Positions 1 through 9,360 of a stretch of 64,000 nucleotides of DNA are shown here, in pieces; position 1 is the first letter of the stretch; every line of letters starts with the position of its first letter. Made by a program: the position numbers and the translations under genes. The DNA is from Fimousia sp036311565 (lineage in GTDB: Bacteria; Bacillota; Clostridia; Lachnospirales; Lachnospiraceae): NCBI GenBank assembly GCA_036311565.1, contig JAXJPR010000008.1, forward strand, positions 1 to 64,000, in the 5' to 3' direction. The notes below the pieces were generated by a model that searched no databases, was not told the origin of the DNA, and was given only the letters and a program-made list of their open reading frames with translations.

Positions 1-1196
1 GCTTTGAAAAATTTCCGTCGAAACAAGCGTAGTTCTGTTCGTAACAGGCGGTGCTTTTGATTCTACATTGGATTGTCTTTCTAAAGTGTATACCGTAGAG
101 GTAGATAGCAATCTGATGTTTTACACACAGGAGATGCAGAGTAATGAAATGCTTCAGCTATATGATGAGCTGAAAACGGCAGAAGGGGTGTCTGACAGCA
201 CCTATCAGGCCAATCTGATTTGTTCCGCTTCCATAGATAACTTGCCTGAAAATTTTGTAGATGCTTATTGCAAAACGACGGGTACAGCAGCAGACGGACA
301 GACGTTAGAAGTGCCGCTGTATGTCCAGTTCCTTGAAGATGATGTTTATTTTGACTTTATTGAAAGTATCAGATTGTCAAAAGAAGAATACGACGGAAAG
401 GATGGAAAAGTCCTTGCACTTGTTATGAATAATGTCGAGCATGAGTTGTTCCTTACAGGTGATACATTAAGTTTCAATCTCTATGAAACGGGTAGTCAGT
501 TGACGGAAAACATCGATACGACAGTCGTTGATAATTCCCCCTGGATACACTGCCAGTTGATCCGGCACCGGAATATCTTTTCATGGTGGTTGCTCCATGG
601 CAGATGGAATCTCATTTTGAAGCTTATACGGAAACAGCTAAGATGGGTATGACGTTCTGGGTTAATACACCTTCTCAGACTATGTCAAAGCTTCAGACTA
701 TGATTACGGATACTGATATCACTGCTGATTATATGCTGGTTAATCAGGCTTCATCGGTGGAACTATTCCGGAGCATTACCTTCGTAATTGATATATTCAC
801 CTATGTATTCGTCTTTATGATTTCGTCGATTGTAGTTGCAAATGTATTCAATACGATTTCCACTAATATCAAGCTTCGTGGAAAAGAACTGGCTATGCTT
901 CATTCTTTGGGAATGTCCAATCACAGTTTTAATCGGATGATGAATTTTGAATGTTTCTTTTTTGGAATTCGAACGCTGCTTTATGGGAGCCAATTTCAGG
1001 TATCCTTTCGTGGCTCATTTACAAAGCAGCGACCGTGACAGAAGAACTGTAAGACTTCACATTTGAATTCCCGTGGGGCAGTCGGGTAGTCGGTATTCTG
1101 GGCATATTTTTTATTGTTTCCATTACCATGATGTATGCGACTAATAAGATTTGAAAAGAAAATATCATTGATGTAATCCGTGATGAAATGACGTAA
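1..1196 (+). pseudogene. Decayed FtsX-family ABC transporter permease (5' end outside window)
   Basis: The translation resembles a MacB/FtsX-type permease. A stretch reading ALKNFRRNKRSSV is followed by an extracellular domain, then a membrane segment with IVVANVFNTISTNIKLRGKELAMLHSLGMS, which is typical of these permeases. The reading frame is broken repeatedly. There is a frame change near bases 30-40, another between about 540 and 583, and a third near 1000. Two in-frame stops follow, a TAA after TVTEEL and a TGA after MMYATNKI. The conserved C-terminus (ENIIDVIRDEMT) ends at a TAA at 1194-1196. A functional full-length product is therefore very unlikely. Such permeases normally pair with an ABC ATPase in peptide-antibiotic efflux or sensing, and that partner is not visible here. 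Sequencing error could explain one lesion but hardly all of them. Confidence 0.85.
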
Positions 1197-1220
1197 ATCA
1201 ATAGTTTTGTTAAACGGTCA

Positions 1221-1258
1221 CAGCCGCTGCTCTGCAAAGGGCGACGGTTGTTTTTTTA
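1221..1258 (+). terminator. Rho-independent terminator after the permease remnant
   Basis: CAGCCG at 1221-1226 pairs with CGGTTG at 1245-1250 (one G-T pair) and is followed by seven T residues. It separates the dead permease from the feoAB promoter. Confidence 0.65.
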
Positions 1259-1286
1259 TTTGTCCAGAAAGAATGTAAAAGTGTTG

Positions 1287-1334
1287 TTGACAAAAATGAA
1301 AACTCCACATATACTATAATGAGAATTATTATCA
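1287..1334 (+). promoter_or_regulatory. feoAB promoter overlapped by a Fur box
   Basis: A -35 TTGACA (1287-1292) and -10 TATACT (1310-1315) are separated by 17 bases. Immediately downstream, 1320-1334 reads TGAGAATTATTATCA. This is the 7-1-7 Fur inverted repeat (TGATAAT-N-ATTATCA) with one mismatch, and 1315-1333 matches the classical 19-base Fur consensus at 16 of 19 positions. The box covers the transcription start, so iron-loaded Fur would block transcription. The target gene is an iron transporter, as expected. Confidence 0.85.
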
Positions 1335-1363
1335 ATAAGGTCTTTGGAAAGGAGACACAAAAG

Positions 1364-3715
1364 ATGACACTAATGGATTTAGAAATAGGAAAGACAGCTA
1401 CTGTATTATCTGTAGGTGGTGAAGGAGCACTGCGCCAGCATTTCCTGGATATGGGAGTGATTCCAGGTGCTGAGATTACAATGGTAAAATATGCGCCAAT
1501 GGGGGATCCAGTTGAGTTTGAAATACATGGATATGAATTGACCTTAAGAATTGCCGATGCGAAAAAAATTGAAATTAGCAATATGCATGAAAAAACAAAA
1601 GAGATGGCAGGAACAAAACCTAGAAAGGAAGCGTTGCATCCAGGGCTAGGAGAAGGAGGAAAATTCCATGCAAAAGAAGATGAACATCCATTGTCAGCGG
1701 ATGAAATGTTAACAGTTGCTCTTGCTGGAAACCAAAACTGTGGAAAAACAACACTTTTTAACCAATTGACAGGAGCAAACCAGCATGTAGGAAACTTCCC
1801 AGGAGTAACGGTAGACAGAAAAGATGGTGTGATCAAAGGCCATCCGAATACATTGGTAACTGATTTACCTGGAATTTATTCTATGTCTCCATATTCTAGT
1901 GAAGAAATTGTTACACGGGAATTTTTATTAAAAGAAAAACCAAAAGCAATCATTAATATTGTAGATGCAACAAATATTGAAAGAAATCTATATTTGTCTA
2001 TGCAGTTGATGGAATTAGATGTTCCAATGGTGCTGGCACTGAATATGATGGATGAAGTCTGGAAAAACGGTGGATCAATTCTGGTAAATGAAATGGAAGA
2101 ATTTATGGGAATTCCGGTAATTCCAATTTCAGCAGCAAAAAATCAGGGAATTCAGGAACTTGTAAATCATGCAGTCCATGTTGCCCAATATCAAGAAGCA
2201 CCAAAACGAAAAGATTTTTGTGATTCTGATGATAATGGAGGAGCGGTACATAGATGTTTGCATGGAATTATGCATTTAATTGAAGACCATGCCAAAAAGG
2301 CGGATATCCCGGTTCGATTTGCAGCAAATAAACTGGTAGAAGGGGATAAGCTGATTTTGGATGCTTTAAATCTTAGCCAGAATGAAACAGAGATGATTGA
2401 ACATATTATCTTACAGATGGAAGAAGAAAGAGGGCTTGACCGGGCAGCAGCCATTGCAGATATGAGATTTTCTTTCATTCAAAAATTATGTGATGCAACT
2501 GTTATAAAGCCAAAAGAGAGCAGAGAACATGCGCGAAGCCGAAAAATGGACCAGATTTTAACTGGAAAATTTACAGCAATTCCAGCATTTATTGCAATTA
2601 TGGGTCTGGTCTTTTATTTGACCTTTAATGTCATTGGTGCAAAATTATCTGAATGGCTGGAAATAGGAATTGGATTGATAACCCAGCTGACTGAATCAGC
2701 TCTTCAGACGGCGAATGTAAATGAAGTTTTGTATTCTTTGATTATTGATGGGATTTTTAATGGGATTGGAAGTGTATTAAGCTTTCTTCCAGTTATTGTA
2801 ACCCTATTCTTCTTCTTGTCATTGCTGGAAGACAGTGGATATATGGCAAGGGTCGCATTTGTGATGGATAAACTTCTTCGGAAAATCGGATTATCTGGGC
2901 GAAGCATTGTTCCGATGTTAATTGGATTCGGATGTACAGTTCCTGGAGTTATGGCCAGTCGTACCCTTCCTTCTGAGCGAGATCGTAAAATGACTATTTT
3001 GTTAACTCCATTTATGAGCTGCTCAGCGAAGCTTCCAATTTATGCGTTTTTTACTGCCGCATTTTTCCCAGGACATGGGGCAGTGGTCATGATCGGTCTA
3101 TATGCATTTGGAATTATTATGGGAATTATTGCAGCCTTGGTATTTAATGGAACCATGTTTAAAGGAGAACCAGTACCATTTGTAATGGAACTGCCAAATT
3201 ACCGTATGCCTGGTGCAAAGAATGTAGCGCAGCTTCTGTGGGAAAAGGCAAAAGATTTTCTTCAGAGAGCGTTTACGGTTATTTTCTTGGCAACCATTGC
3301 CATCTGGTTCTTACAAACATTTGATCTTCAGATGAATGTGGTGACAGATTCTCAAAACAGTCTGCTTGCATCTGTTTCCAGTGTCATTGCACCAATATTT
3401 GCACCATTGGGCTTTGGTGACTGGAGATTTTCTACGGCGTTAATTACTGGATTTATGGCAAAAGAAAGTGTAGTTTCTACCTTGTCTGTATTATTTGGTT
3501 CTACCCAGAGTCTGGTACAGGCAATTACTCCAGTATCTGCTGTCGCATTGTTGGTGTTTAGTCTGCTTTATACACCTTGCGTGGCTGCAGTATCTTCTGT
3601 TAAAAGAGAATTAGGTGGAAAATGGGCAATTTTTGTAGTGTTTGGACAATGCACCATTGCATGGGTGGCAGCATTTTTAGTGCGTATGATTGGAATGGCA
3701 GCAGGTGTATTGTAA
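1364..3715 (+). CDS. feoB: Ferrous iron transporter, FeoA-FeoB fusion
   Basis: This protein imports Fe(II) across the cytoplasmic membrane. Of 783 residues, about 1-75 form a FeoA (SH3-like) domain (MTLMDLEIGKTATVLSV...). They are followed by a linker and a FeoB G domain with G1 GNQNCGKTT near residue 122, FPGVTVDRK, G3 DLPGIYS near 167, G4 NMMDE near 227 and ISAAKNQG. The C-terminal half is a polytopic membrane core with Gate motifs. ATG 1364 is preferred because AAAGGAG lies at 1348-1354. An in-frame ATG at 1319 lies inside the operator and essentially on the transcription start. FeoA and FeoB are separate proteins in many bacteria, whereas fusions occur in Clostridia. Iron control through the upstream Fur box is likely. 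Confidence 0.95.
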   Translation: MTLMDLEIGKTATVLSVGGEGALRQHFLDMGVIPGAEITMVKYAPMGDPVEFEIHGYELTLRIADAKKIEISNMHEKTKEMAGTKPRKEALHPGLGEGGKFHAKEDEHPLSADEMLTVALAGNQNCGKTTLFNQLTGANQHVGNFPGVTVDRKDGVIKGHPNTLVTDLPGIYSMSPYSSEEIVTREFLLKEKPKAIINIVDATNIERNLYLSMQLMELDVPMVLALNMMDEVWKNGGSILVNEMEEFMGIPVIPISAAKNQGIQELVNHAVHVAQYQEAPKRKDFCDSDDNGGAVHRCLHGIMHLIEDHAKKADIPVRFAANKLVEGDKLILDALNLSQNETEMIEHIILQMEEERGLDRAAAIADMRFSFIQKLCDATVIKPKESREHARSRKMDQILTGKFTAIPAFIAIMGLVFYLTFNVIGAKLSEWLEIGIGLITQLTESALQTANVNEVLYSLIIDGIFNGIGSVLSFLPVIVTLFFFLSLLEDSGYMARVAFVMDKLLRKIGLSGRSIVPMLIGFGCTVPGVMASRTLPSERDRKMTILLTPFMSCSAKLPIYAFFTAAFFPGHGAVVMIGLYAFGIIMGIIAALVFNGTMFKGEPVPFVMELPNYRMPGAKNVAQLLWEKAKDFLQRAFTVIFLATIAIWFLQTFDLQMNVVTDSQNSLLASVSSVIAPIFAPLGFGDWRFSTALITGFMAKESVVSTLSVLFGSTQSLVQAITPVSAVALLVFSLLYTPCVAAVSSVKRELGGKWAIFVVFGQCTIAWVAAFLVRMIGMAAGVL

Positions 3716-3783
3716 AAATTGTGCTTTCTATGATACAATAATGGTAGTTCGTGATGTGTAATACAAAGTGAGGAGGAATCCAA

Positions 3784-4446
3784 ATGTTAAAAGCAGTTAT
3801 TTTTGATATGGATGGTGTGATTTCTGATTCTGAACGTTTGTATGTGGATATAAAGAGGAAAACATTGGAAACTCTTGGAATTTATCATATTCCAGATGAA
3901 TATCATATGAAGTTCATTGGGACGACCCATGAATATCAATGGAATATTATGAATAAAGAATTTCATATAGAACATATTTCTGCAGAAACGTATTTGGAAA
4001 CCTTATATGCGATTAAAGATCGGGTTTTTCGTGAAACTTCGATTGGTCCAATCCGGGGAGTTGTAGAATTTATTGATGCATTAAAGCAGGCGGGGTATCC
4101 GCTTGCAGTGGCATCTTCTTCTACGATAAGAGAAATCAAAGATATGCTGGATTCTTTAGGAATTGCAGACCGATTTGATACTTTAGCAAGCGGCTGGGAA
4201 GTAGAACATGGAAAACCGGCGCCGGATATTTATTTAAAGGCATCCCAAGGATTAGGTGTGGAACCAGAGCATTGTATGGTAATTGAAGATACACCAAATG
4301 GAGCCATTGGAGCAAAAGCTGCCGGTATGTTCTGTCTGGGATTTAGCAACATGGATTATCCCATGAGTAATATGAAAGAAGCAGATGAAGTATTTACTCA
4401 ATATCAGGATATCAGTGTAACATATTGTGAAAATTTAATGAAATAA
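3784..4446 (+). CDS. HAD-superfamily hydrolase, beta-phosphoglucomutase/phosphatase-like
   Basis: A 220-residue HAD subfamily IA protein. Motif I is FDMDGVISDSE near residue 7, with the nucleophile and acid/base Asp both present. The helical cap follows. Motif II is in VASSS, motif III is the Lys in HGKPAPDIYL, and motif IV is VIEDTPNGAIGAKAAG. Family members act on small phosphorylated sugars or related metabolites, and the cap residues seen here do not tell me the substrate. The start has AGGAGG at 3771-3776. It lies 68 bases after feoB with no terminator seen between them, so it may be read from the feo promoter as well as its own. A strong terminator follows. Confidence 0.85.
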   Translation: MLKAVIFDMDGVISDSERLYVDIKRKTLETLGIYHIPDEYHMKFIGTTHEYQWNIMNKEFHIEHISAETYLETLYAIKDRVFRETSIGPIRGVVEFIDALKQAGYPLAVASSSTIREIKDMLDSLGIADRFDTLASGWEVEHGKPAPDIYLKASQGLGVEPEHCMVIEDTPNGAIGAKAAGMFCLGFSNMDYPMSNMKEADEVFTQYQDISVTYCENLMK

Positions 4447-4492
4447 AAACAGGGATTGGAGTTCATGGTTATCGAACTCCAATCCCTGTTTT
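4446..4492. terminator. Bidirectional terminator between convergent genes
   Basis: A perfect 19-base stem (4446-4464 with 4474-4492) has a 9-base loop. It starts with AAAAC and ends in GTTTT, so it can serve the HAD gene on + and the SorC gene on -. Confidence 0.9.
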
Positions 4493-4500
4493 CTGAAATG

Positions 4501-5472
4501 TTAATCTTCTAATAAGCGCTCTGCTGTCAGACTGTCTGTAATAAGTACATTGACAAGACCGGTCTTTAAAGCCACTTTTATTGCTTCAATTTTTTTTATT
4601 CCATGAACGATGCCAACTCTGGTAGGAATCTTTTTTAAATCATCCAGAGATAGACCAATGATTCTCTGGTTAAATTCGCTGTCTATGGTATTGCCGTCTT
4701 TATCAAAAACACGCCCCATAATTTCTCCAACGCCGCCTTGTTTTTCTAAATTACGCAGCATCTGTGCTTTGCCATCATCCAGACATCCGATGGCAGAATG
4801 TTCATTGAGTTCGCCGATTCCAATAAGTGCCACCTGACATTCTTTTGCTTTTTTTAAGGTGATGGCAATTTGAGGTTCTTTTATCAGCAGCTTATAAAGC
4901 TCTGGATTTTCTACATACATTGGAGCAGGAAGACTATAGTTGATTCCACGAATCAGTTCTGCCAGTTTTGAGGATAATAAACTAGAATAAGTCAGACGCA
5001 AAAAATCATGATCTTCAGAAGATGGAGAATTGGTTCCAAGAAAAGGAACGACTTGAGCACCTTTGATCTTTAAAGTCTTTCCCAGATTTTCCTGTTCGAA
5101 TACATCAATTAAATGCTTCATAGTACGTCCCCAGGTAAGTCCTATGATCATATCATTTTTTAATACACGTGCCAGATAACGGGCCGCTGTTTTTGAAACT
5201 TCATGATTAGATTCGGAAGTGTTATTTACCAATGCAACACCAGCTTCTTTAATGTTGTATTTTTGCTCAATTTGTTTTTCAATTTCTACAGAGGATTCCG
5301 TAGGAAAATCAAAAACGATCTTGATATAACCTGCTCGTTTGGCAGAAGTCAGTGCACGGGAAACTGTTGTTCTTGATATGTTTAACTTGGAGGCAATTAA
5401 GTCTTGTGACAATTCGTCACGGTAATACATATCGGCAACTTTCATTAAAAAGCGTTCATCTCGTCGTTTCAT
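4501..5472 (-). CDS. SorC/DeoR-type sugar-responsive transcriptional regulator
   Basis: This 323-residue protein has an N-terminal helix-turn-helix (DELSQDLIASKLNISRTTVSRALTSAKRAGYIKI, about residues 18-50). It is followed by the long SorC-type effector-binding domain, with IGLTWGRTM, QVVPFLG, ALIGIGEL and RVGIVHGIKKIEAIKVAL. These regulators bind phosphorylated sugars and usually repress catabolic operons. Here no sugar operon is adjacent, so the regulon lies elsewhere or the protein mainly controls itself. The ATG has GGAGAC upstream on the minus strand. A promoter and a perfect inverted-repeat operator lie just upstream. It converges on the HAD gene. Confidence 0.9.
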   Translation of the reverse strand: MKRRDERFLMKVADMYYRDELSQDLIASKLNISRTTVSRALTSAKRAGYIKIVFDFPTESSVEIEKQIEQKYNIKEAGVALVNNTSESNHEVSKTAARYLARVLKNDMIIGLTWGRTMKHLIDVFEQENLGKTLKIKGAQVVPFLGTNSPSSEDHDFLRLTYSSLLSSKLAELIRGINYSLPAPMYVENPELYKLLIKEPQIAITLKKAKECQVALIGIGELNEHSAIGCLDDGKAQMLRNLEKQGGVGEIMGRVFDKDGNTIDSEFNQRIIGLSLDDLKKIPTRVGIVHGIKKIEAIKVALKTGLVNVLITDSLTAERLLED

Positions 5473-5490
5473 AATGTCTCCTTTCTAAAG

Positions 5491-5504
5491 TGCACAAATG
5501 TGCA
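5491..5504 (-). promoter_or_regulatory. Probable autoregulatory operator of the SorC-family gene
   Basis: TGCACAAATGTGCA consists of perfect 6-base inverted arms (TGCACA/TGTGCA) around AA. It lies between the predicted start of transcription (near 5522) and the start codon at 5472. A regulator bound there would block its own transcript. Confidence 0.6.
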
Positions 5505-5528
5505 ATTATGAAAATATTTTCTAATCTT

Positions 5529-5557
5529 ATGATAAAATGAATTTTTTATGAAGTCAA
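5529..5557 (-). promoter_or_regulatory. Promoter of the SorC-family regulator
   Basis: On the minus strand a -35 TTGACT (5557-5552) and -10 TATCAT (5534-5529) have a 17-base spacer. Confidence 0.6.
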
Positions 5558-5566
5558 GGATATCAA

Positions 5567-5595
5567 TTGAACAAAAAATTGAATGATGATATAAT
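5567..5595 (+). promoter_or_regulatory. Promoter of glmM
   Basis: TTGAAC (5567-5572) and TATAAT (5590-5595) are separated by 17 bases, about 59 bases before the start codon. It is divergent from the SorC-gene promoter and may drive the long priA-thiN run too. Confidence 0.7.
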
Positions 5596-5653
5596 CTTTA
5601 TGGTGATAACAGAAAAATTTTGAAAAAATTAGGAATGAAATGGAGATAGAGTA

Positions 5654-7003
5654 ATGGGAAAATATTTTGGAACAGATGGTTTTCGTGGAGAAGCAAATGT
5701 GAATTTGACAGTAGATCATGCCTATCAGGTAGGAAGATTTTTAGGATGGTATTTTAGCCGCGAAGATCACAGAGCACAGGTAGTGATTGGAAAAGATACA
5801 AGAAGAAGCAGTTATATGTTTGAATATTCATTAGTAGCAGGGTTAACAGCTTCCGGTGCAGATGTTTACCTTCTTCATGTTACAACAACACCAAGTGTTT
5901 CCTATGTTGTAAGAACAGAAGGATTTGATTGTGGAATTATGATTTCTGCCAGCCACAATCCATATTATGATAATGGAATCAAAATTATTAATGCAAAAGG
6001 CCATAAGATGGAAGCAGAAGTAGAAGAAAAGATTGAAGCTTATATCGATGGAGAATATGGAGAAATTCCATTAGCGAAGAGAGAAAATATTGGGGCAACG
6101 ACTGATTATTCTATGGGGCGTAATTTATACGTCGGTTATTTAATTTCGCTTGCAACACGTTCTTTTAAAAATATGCGTGTGGGTCTGGACTGCTCTAACG
6201 GAAGTGCATATGCAATTGCCAAGAATGTATTTAATGCATTAGGAGCACATACTTATGTTATTAATAATACACCTGATGGAACAAATATTAATATGAACTG
6301 TGGTTCTACTCATATTGAAGTACTGCAGGAATTTGTAAAAGAGAATAAATTAGACGTAGGGTTTGCTTATGATGGTGATGCAGACAGATGTATTGCTGTT
6401 GATGATAAAGGAAATATCGTAGACGGAGATTTGATTTTATATGCTTGTGGTACTTATATGAAAGACCAGGGCGCATTAAATAACAATACGATTGTTACTA
6501 CTGTTATGTCTAATCTTGGACTTTATAAAGCCTTGGATGTGGCAGGAATCTCTTATGAAAAAACAGCGGTTGGTGATAAGTATGTAAATGAAAATATGAC
6601 AGAACATGGACACAGTTTAGGTGGAGAACAGTCTGGACATATTATTTTTAGTAAGCATGCTACAACTGGCGATGGAATATTGACCTCCTTAAAGATTATG
6701 GAAGCTATGCTGGAACAAAAACAGCCATTAAGCAAGCTGGTCGAACCGGTGACCATTTATCCACAGTTATTAAAAAATGTCAGAGTTAAAGATAAAAAAG
6801 CGGCACAGGAAGATCCAGATGTAGTAGCAGCAGTAAAAGCAGTAGAAGAAGCTTTAGGCGAAGATGGAAGAATTTTGGTAAGACAAAGTGGTACAGAACC
6901 TTTGATTCGTGTAATGGTAGAAGCTGAAACAGATGATATTTGCTTAAAATATGTGGATCAGGTAGTAAAAGTTTTGATTGCAAATGGACATGTAGTAGAA
7001 TAA
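5654..7003 (+). CDS. glmM: Phosphoglucosamine mutase
   Basis: GlmM converts glucosamine-6-phosphate to glucosamine-1-phosphate for peptidoglycan precursor (UDP-GlcNAc) synthesis. The 449-residue protein is of usual length. It opens with YFGTDGFRGEANV. It carries the phosphoserine loop ISASHNPYYDNGIK near residue 99, the metal loop DGDADR near 240, the sugar-binding GGEQSGH near 325, and the phosphate-binding end RQSGTEPLIRVMVEAE. The metal loop reads DGDADR rather than the DGDGDR common in GlmM, so a related phosphohexomutase is possible. Length and the other motifs favour GlmM. It has its own promoter, and 58 bases separate it from priA without a visible terminator. Confidence 0.88.
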   Translation: MGKYFGTDGFRGEANVNLTVDHAYQVGRFLGWYFSREDHRAQVVIGKDTRRSSYMFEYSLVAGLTASGADVYLLHVTTTPSVSYVVRTEGFDCGIMISASHNPYYDNGIKIINAKGHKMEAEVEEKIEAYIDGEYGEIPLAKRENIGATTDYSMGRNLYVGYLISLATRSFKNMRVGLDCSNGSAYAIAKNVFNALGAHTYVINNTPDGTNINMNCGSTHIEVLQEFVKENKLDVGFAYDGDADRCIAVDDKGNIVDGDLILYACGTYMKDQGALNNNTIVTTVMSNLGLYKALDVAGISYEKTAVGDKYVNENMTEHGHSLGGEQSGHIIFSKHATTGDGILTSLKIMEAMLEQKQPLSKLVEPVTIYPQLLKNVRVKDKKAAQEDPDVVAAVKAVEEALGEDGRILVRQSGTEPLIRVMVEAETDDICLKYVDQVVKVLIANGHVVE

Positions 7004-7061
7004 TTGGAGGATTGGTCAATTTTGAATCTTCTGGCAGATTTTATAAATTAACAGGAGCAAA

Positions 7062-9308
7062 ATGATGTCAAAATTATATGCGGATATAATTATAAATATT
7101 TCACACGAGGCACTTGATAAGGTATTTCAATATGAAGTGCCTCTTCCTTTGTGTGGAGATATTCAGATTGGAATGCAGGTGGTTGTTCCGTTTGGAAGAT
7201 GGAATAACGAGCAGACCGGATATGTAGTGCGGCTTTCTCATGAAGCAGATTATGAAGAAGAGAAAATAAAACAAATTATCCGGGTTTCAAAAGAGGGAGT
7301 ATCTATTGAAGGAAAGATGGTGAAGTTAGCCTACTGGATTCGGGAACAATATGGCTCCACGATGATTCAGGCACTTCGCACGGTAATACCAGCCTCACAG
7401 AAAGTAGAAAGAAAACAGGAAAAAATTATAAAACGTTTCATACCAAAAGAGCAGATAGAAGTAGTCTTAGAAATTGCAAAGAAGAAAAAGAGAAAAGCAC
7501 AGGTACGATTATTGGAAGAATTACTGGAACAACCGGTGCTTTCCTGGGAAATCGTGACGAAAAAATTAAAAATATCAAAATCTACATTGGACCGGATGAT
7601 AGAACAGGGGATCATAACGGTAGAACGAAAAAGTCTATATCGAAATCCAATTACATTTACAGAAGAAATGAAAGAACCCAAGAGGTTAAATCCAGAACAG
7701 GAAGCATTGGCCAGTCAGTTCAGACAGGAGTATCAAAACCAAAAGTATCAGACATATTTACTTCATGGAGTAACAGGAAGCGGTAAGACGGAAGTTTATA
7801 TGGCTGCCATAGAGACTGTTTTAGCCGAAGGGAAACAGGCGATTGTACTGATACCAGAAATTGCTCTTACGTATCAAACAGTAAAGCGATTTTATCAACG
7901 TTTTGGCAGCCGAGTATCGATTATGAATTCAAAACTATCCCAAGGGGAACGGTATGATCAAATGCTTCGTGCCAGAGATGGTGAAGTGGATATTATGATA
8001 GGTCCGAGATCTGCTCTGTTTACTCCATTTCAGAATCTTGGTCTGATTGTCATTGACGAAGAACATGAAAACAGCTATAAAAGTGAAAGTGTGCCCAAAT
8101 ATCATGCACGGGAGACAGCGATTGCCCGTGGCAAAATGGAAGGAGCTTCTGTAATTTTAGGTTCGGCTACACCGAGTATTGAATCTTATAGGAATGCGCA
8201 GAATGGAAACTATGTTCTTTGGAAACTTCATAACCGGGCTAAAAAGGGAAGTAGGATGGCAAGGGTTCATATCGAGGATTTACGGGAAGAATTAAAGGCA
8301 GGAAATCGCAGCCTATTCAGTAGAAAATTAAGAGATATGATGCAGGATAGGCTTGAGAAAGGACAGCAGATCATGCTGTTTTTAAATCGTCGCGGCTATG
8401 CTGGATTTGTTTCTTGCAGAAGCTGTGGGGAAGCATTAAAATGTCCTCATTGTGATGTATCCCTGACTGCCCATAAAGGGCAGAAGCTGGTCTGTCATTA
8501 TTGTGGTTATCAGATTCCAATTCCAAAGTATTGTCCGAAATGTCAAAGTCCATACATTGGTACCTTTGGGACAGGAACGCAAAAGGTAGAGGTCATGGTA
8601 AAAAAGGAGTTTCCACAGGCGAAAGTACTTCGCATGGATATGGATACGACCCGTAAAAAACACAGTTATGAAGAAATATTATCTGCTTTTTCTAATGGAG
8701 AAGCTGATATTTTAATTGGAACGCAGATGATTGTAAAAGGACATGATTTTTCTAATACTACACTGGTAGGAATTCTGGCTGCAGATATGTCTTTGTATGC
8801 CAGTGATTTTCGTGCCAGTGAAAGAACATTTCAATTATTGACACAAGCAGCTGGAAGGGCCGGAAGAGGAGAACTGGCAGGGGATGTAGTAATTCAGACG
8901 TATAATCCACAGCATTATAGCATTACAGCAGCAGCTGCTCAGGATTATGATATGTTTTATCAGCAGGAAATGGCGTACCGGGATATATTAAGCTATCCCC
9001 CAGTCTGTCAGATGATGGTAGTATTTATTGGATGTGACCAGCTGGATGTGGGGGAAGCAGCAGCAAATATGCTTGGACAAGAAATAAGAAAACATTATTT
9101 TGAAGCAGATGGATATTTCATCATTGGTCCAAGTAAGGCTGCCATTACAAAAATTAAAGATATTTATCGGTATGTGATTTATATAAAGCATCAGGAATAT
9201 AGAGCATTAGTAACCCTAAAAAATCATTTGGAACAGTATATGAATGATAAGGGAATTTTTGAAAAAGCGCTTGTTTCCTTTGACTTTAACCCTATGATTG
9301 GTTATTAA
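7062..9308 (+). CDS. priA: Primosomal protein N' (replication restart helicase PriA)
   Basis: PriA recognises stalled forks and reloads the replicative helicase. The 748-residue protein has an N-terminal DNA-binding region (DIIINISHEALDKVFQYEVP). Walker A is GVTGSGKTEVY near residue 235 and the DEEH box is IDEEHENSYKSE near 331. A zinc-binding insert contains paired CxxC motifs between about residues 452 and 495. The helicase motifs GTQMIVKGHDF and QAAGRAGRG follow. ATG 7062 or 7065 can serve, with an AGGAGC site just upstream. It opens a conserved Firmicute run of translation and signalling genes. Confidence 0.96.
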   Translation: MMSKLYADIIINISHEALDKVFQYEVPLPLCGDIQIGMQVVVPFGRWNNEQTGYVVRLSHEADYEEEKIKQIIRVSKEGVSIEGKMVKLAYWIREQYGSTMIQALRTVIPASQKVERKQEKIIKRFIPKEQIEVVLEIAKKKKRKAQVRLLEELLEQPVLSWEIVTKKLKISKSTLDRMIEQGIITVERKSLYRNPITFTEEMKEPKRLNPEQEALASQFRQEYQNQKYQTYLLHGVTGSGKTEVYMAAIETVLAEGKQAIVLIPEIALTYQTVKRFYQRFGSRVSIMNSKLSQGERYDQMLRARDGEVDIMIGPRSALFTPFQNLGLIVIDEEHENSYKSESVPKYHARETAIARGKMEGASVILGSATPSIESYRNAQNGNYVLWKLHNRAKKGSRMARVHIEDLREELKAGNRSLFSRKLRDMMQDRLEKGQQIMLFLNRRGYAGFVSCRSCGEALKCPHCDVSLTAHKGQKLVCHYCGYQIPIPKYCPKCQSPYIGTFGTGTQKVEVMVKKEFPQAKVLRMDMDTTRKKHSYEEILSAFSNGEADILIGTQMIVKGHDFSNTTLVGILAADMSLYASDFRASERTFQLLTQAAGRAGRGELAGDVVIQTYNPQHYSITAAAAQDYDMFYQQEMAYRDILSYPPVCQMMVVFIGCDQLDVGEAAANMLGQEIRKHYFEADGYFIIGPSKAAITKIKDIYRYVIYIKHQEYRALVTLKNHLEQYMNDKGIFEKALVSFDFNPMIGY

Positions 9309-9360
9309 TTTGTGGTATGATAAATTAGACTAAGACTAAAAAATGGAAGGAAAGATAGAA

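Noticed and set aside
1210..1836. Open frame of about 208 codons on the minus strand
   Set aside because: It lies opposite the feoAB promoter and FeoA domain, has no ribosome site, and its product looks like an antisense translation.
6553..7019. Leucine-rich minus-strand frames opposite glmM
   Set aside because: They are codon-bias shadows of GAA/GCA-rich coding sequence, with no start signals.
7021..7050. Nine-codon TTG-start frame with a GGAGG upstream, between glmM and priA
   Set aside because: Too short to support as a gene. The Shine-Dalgarno-like sequence may be chance.
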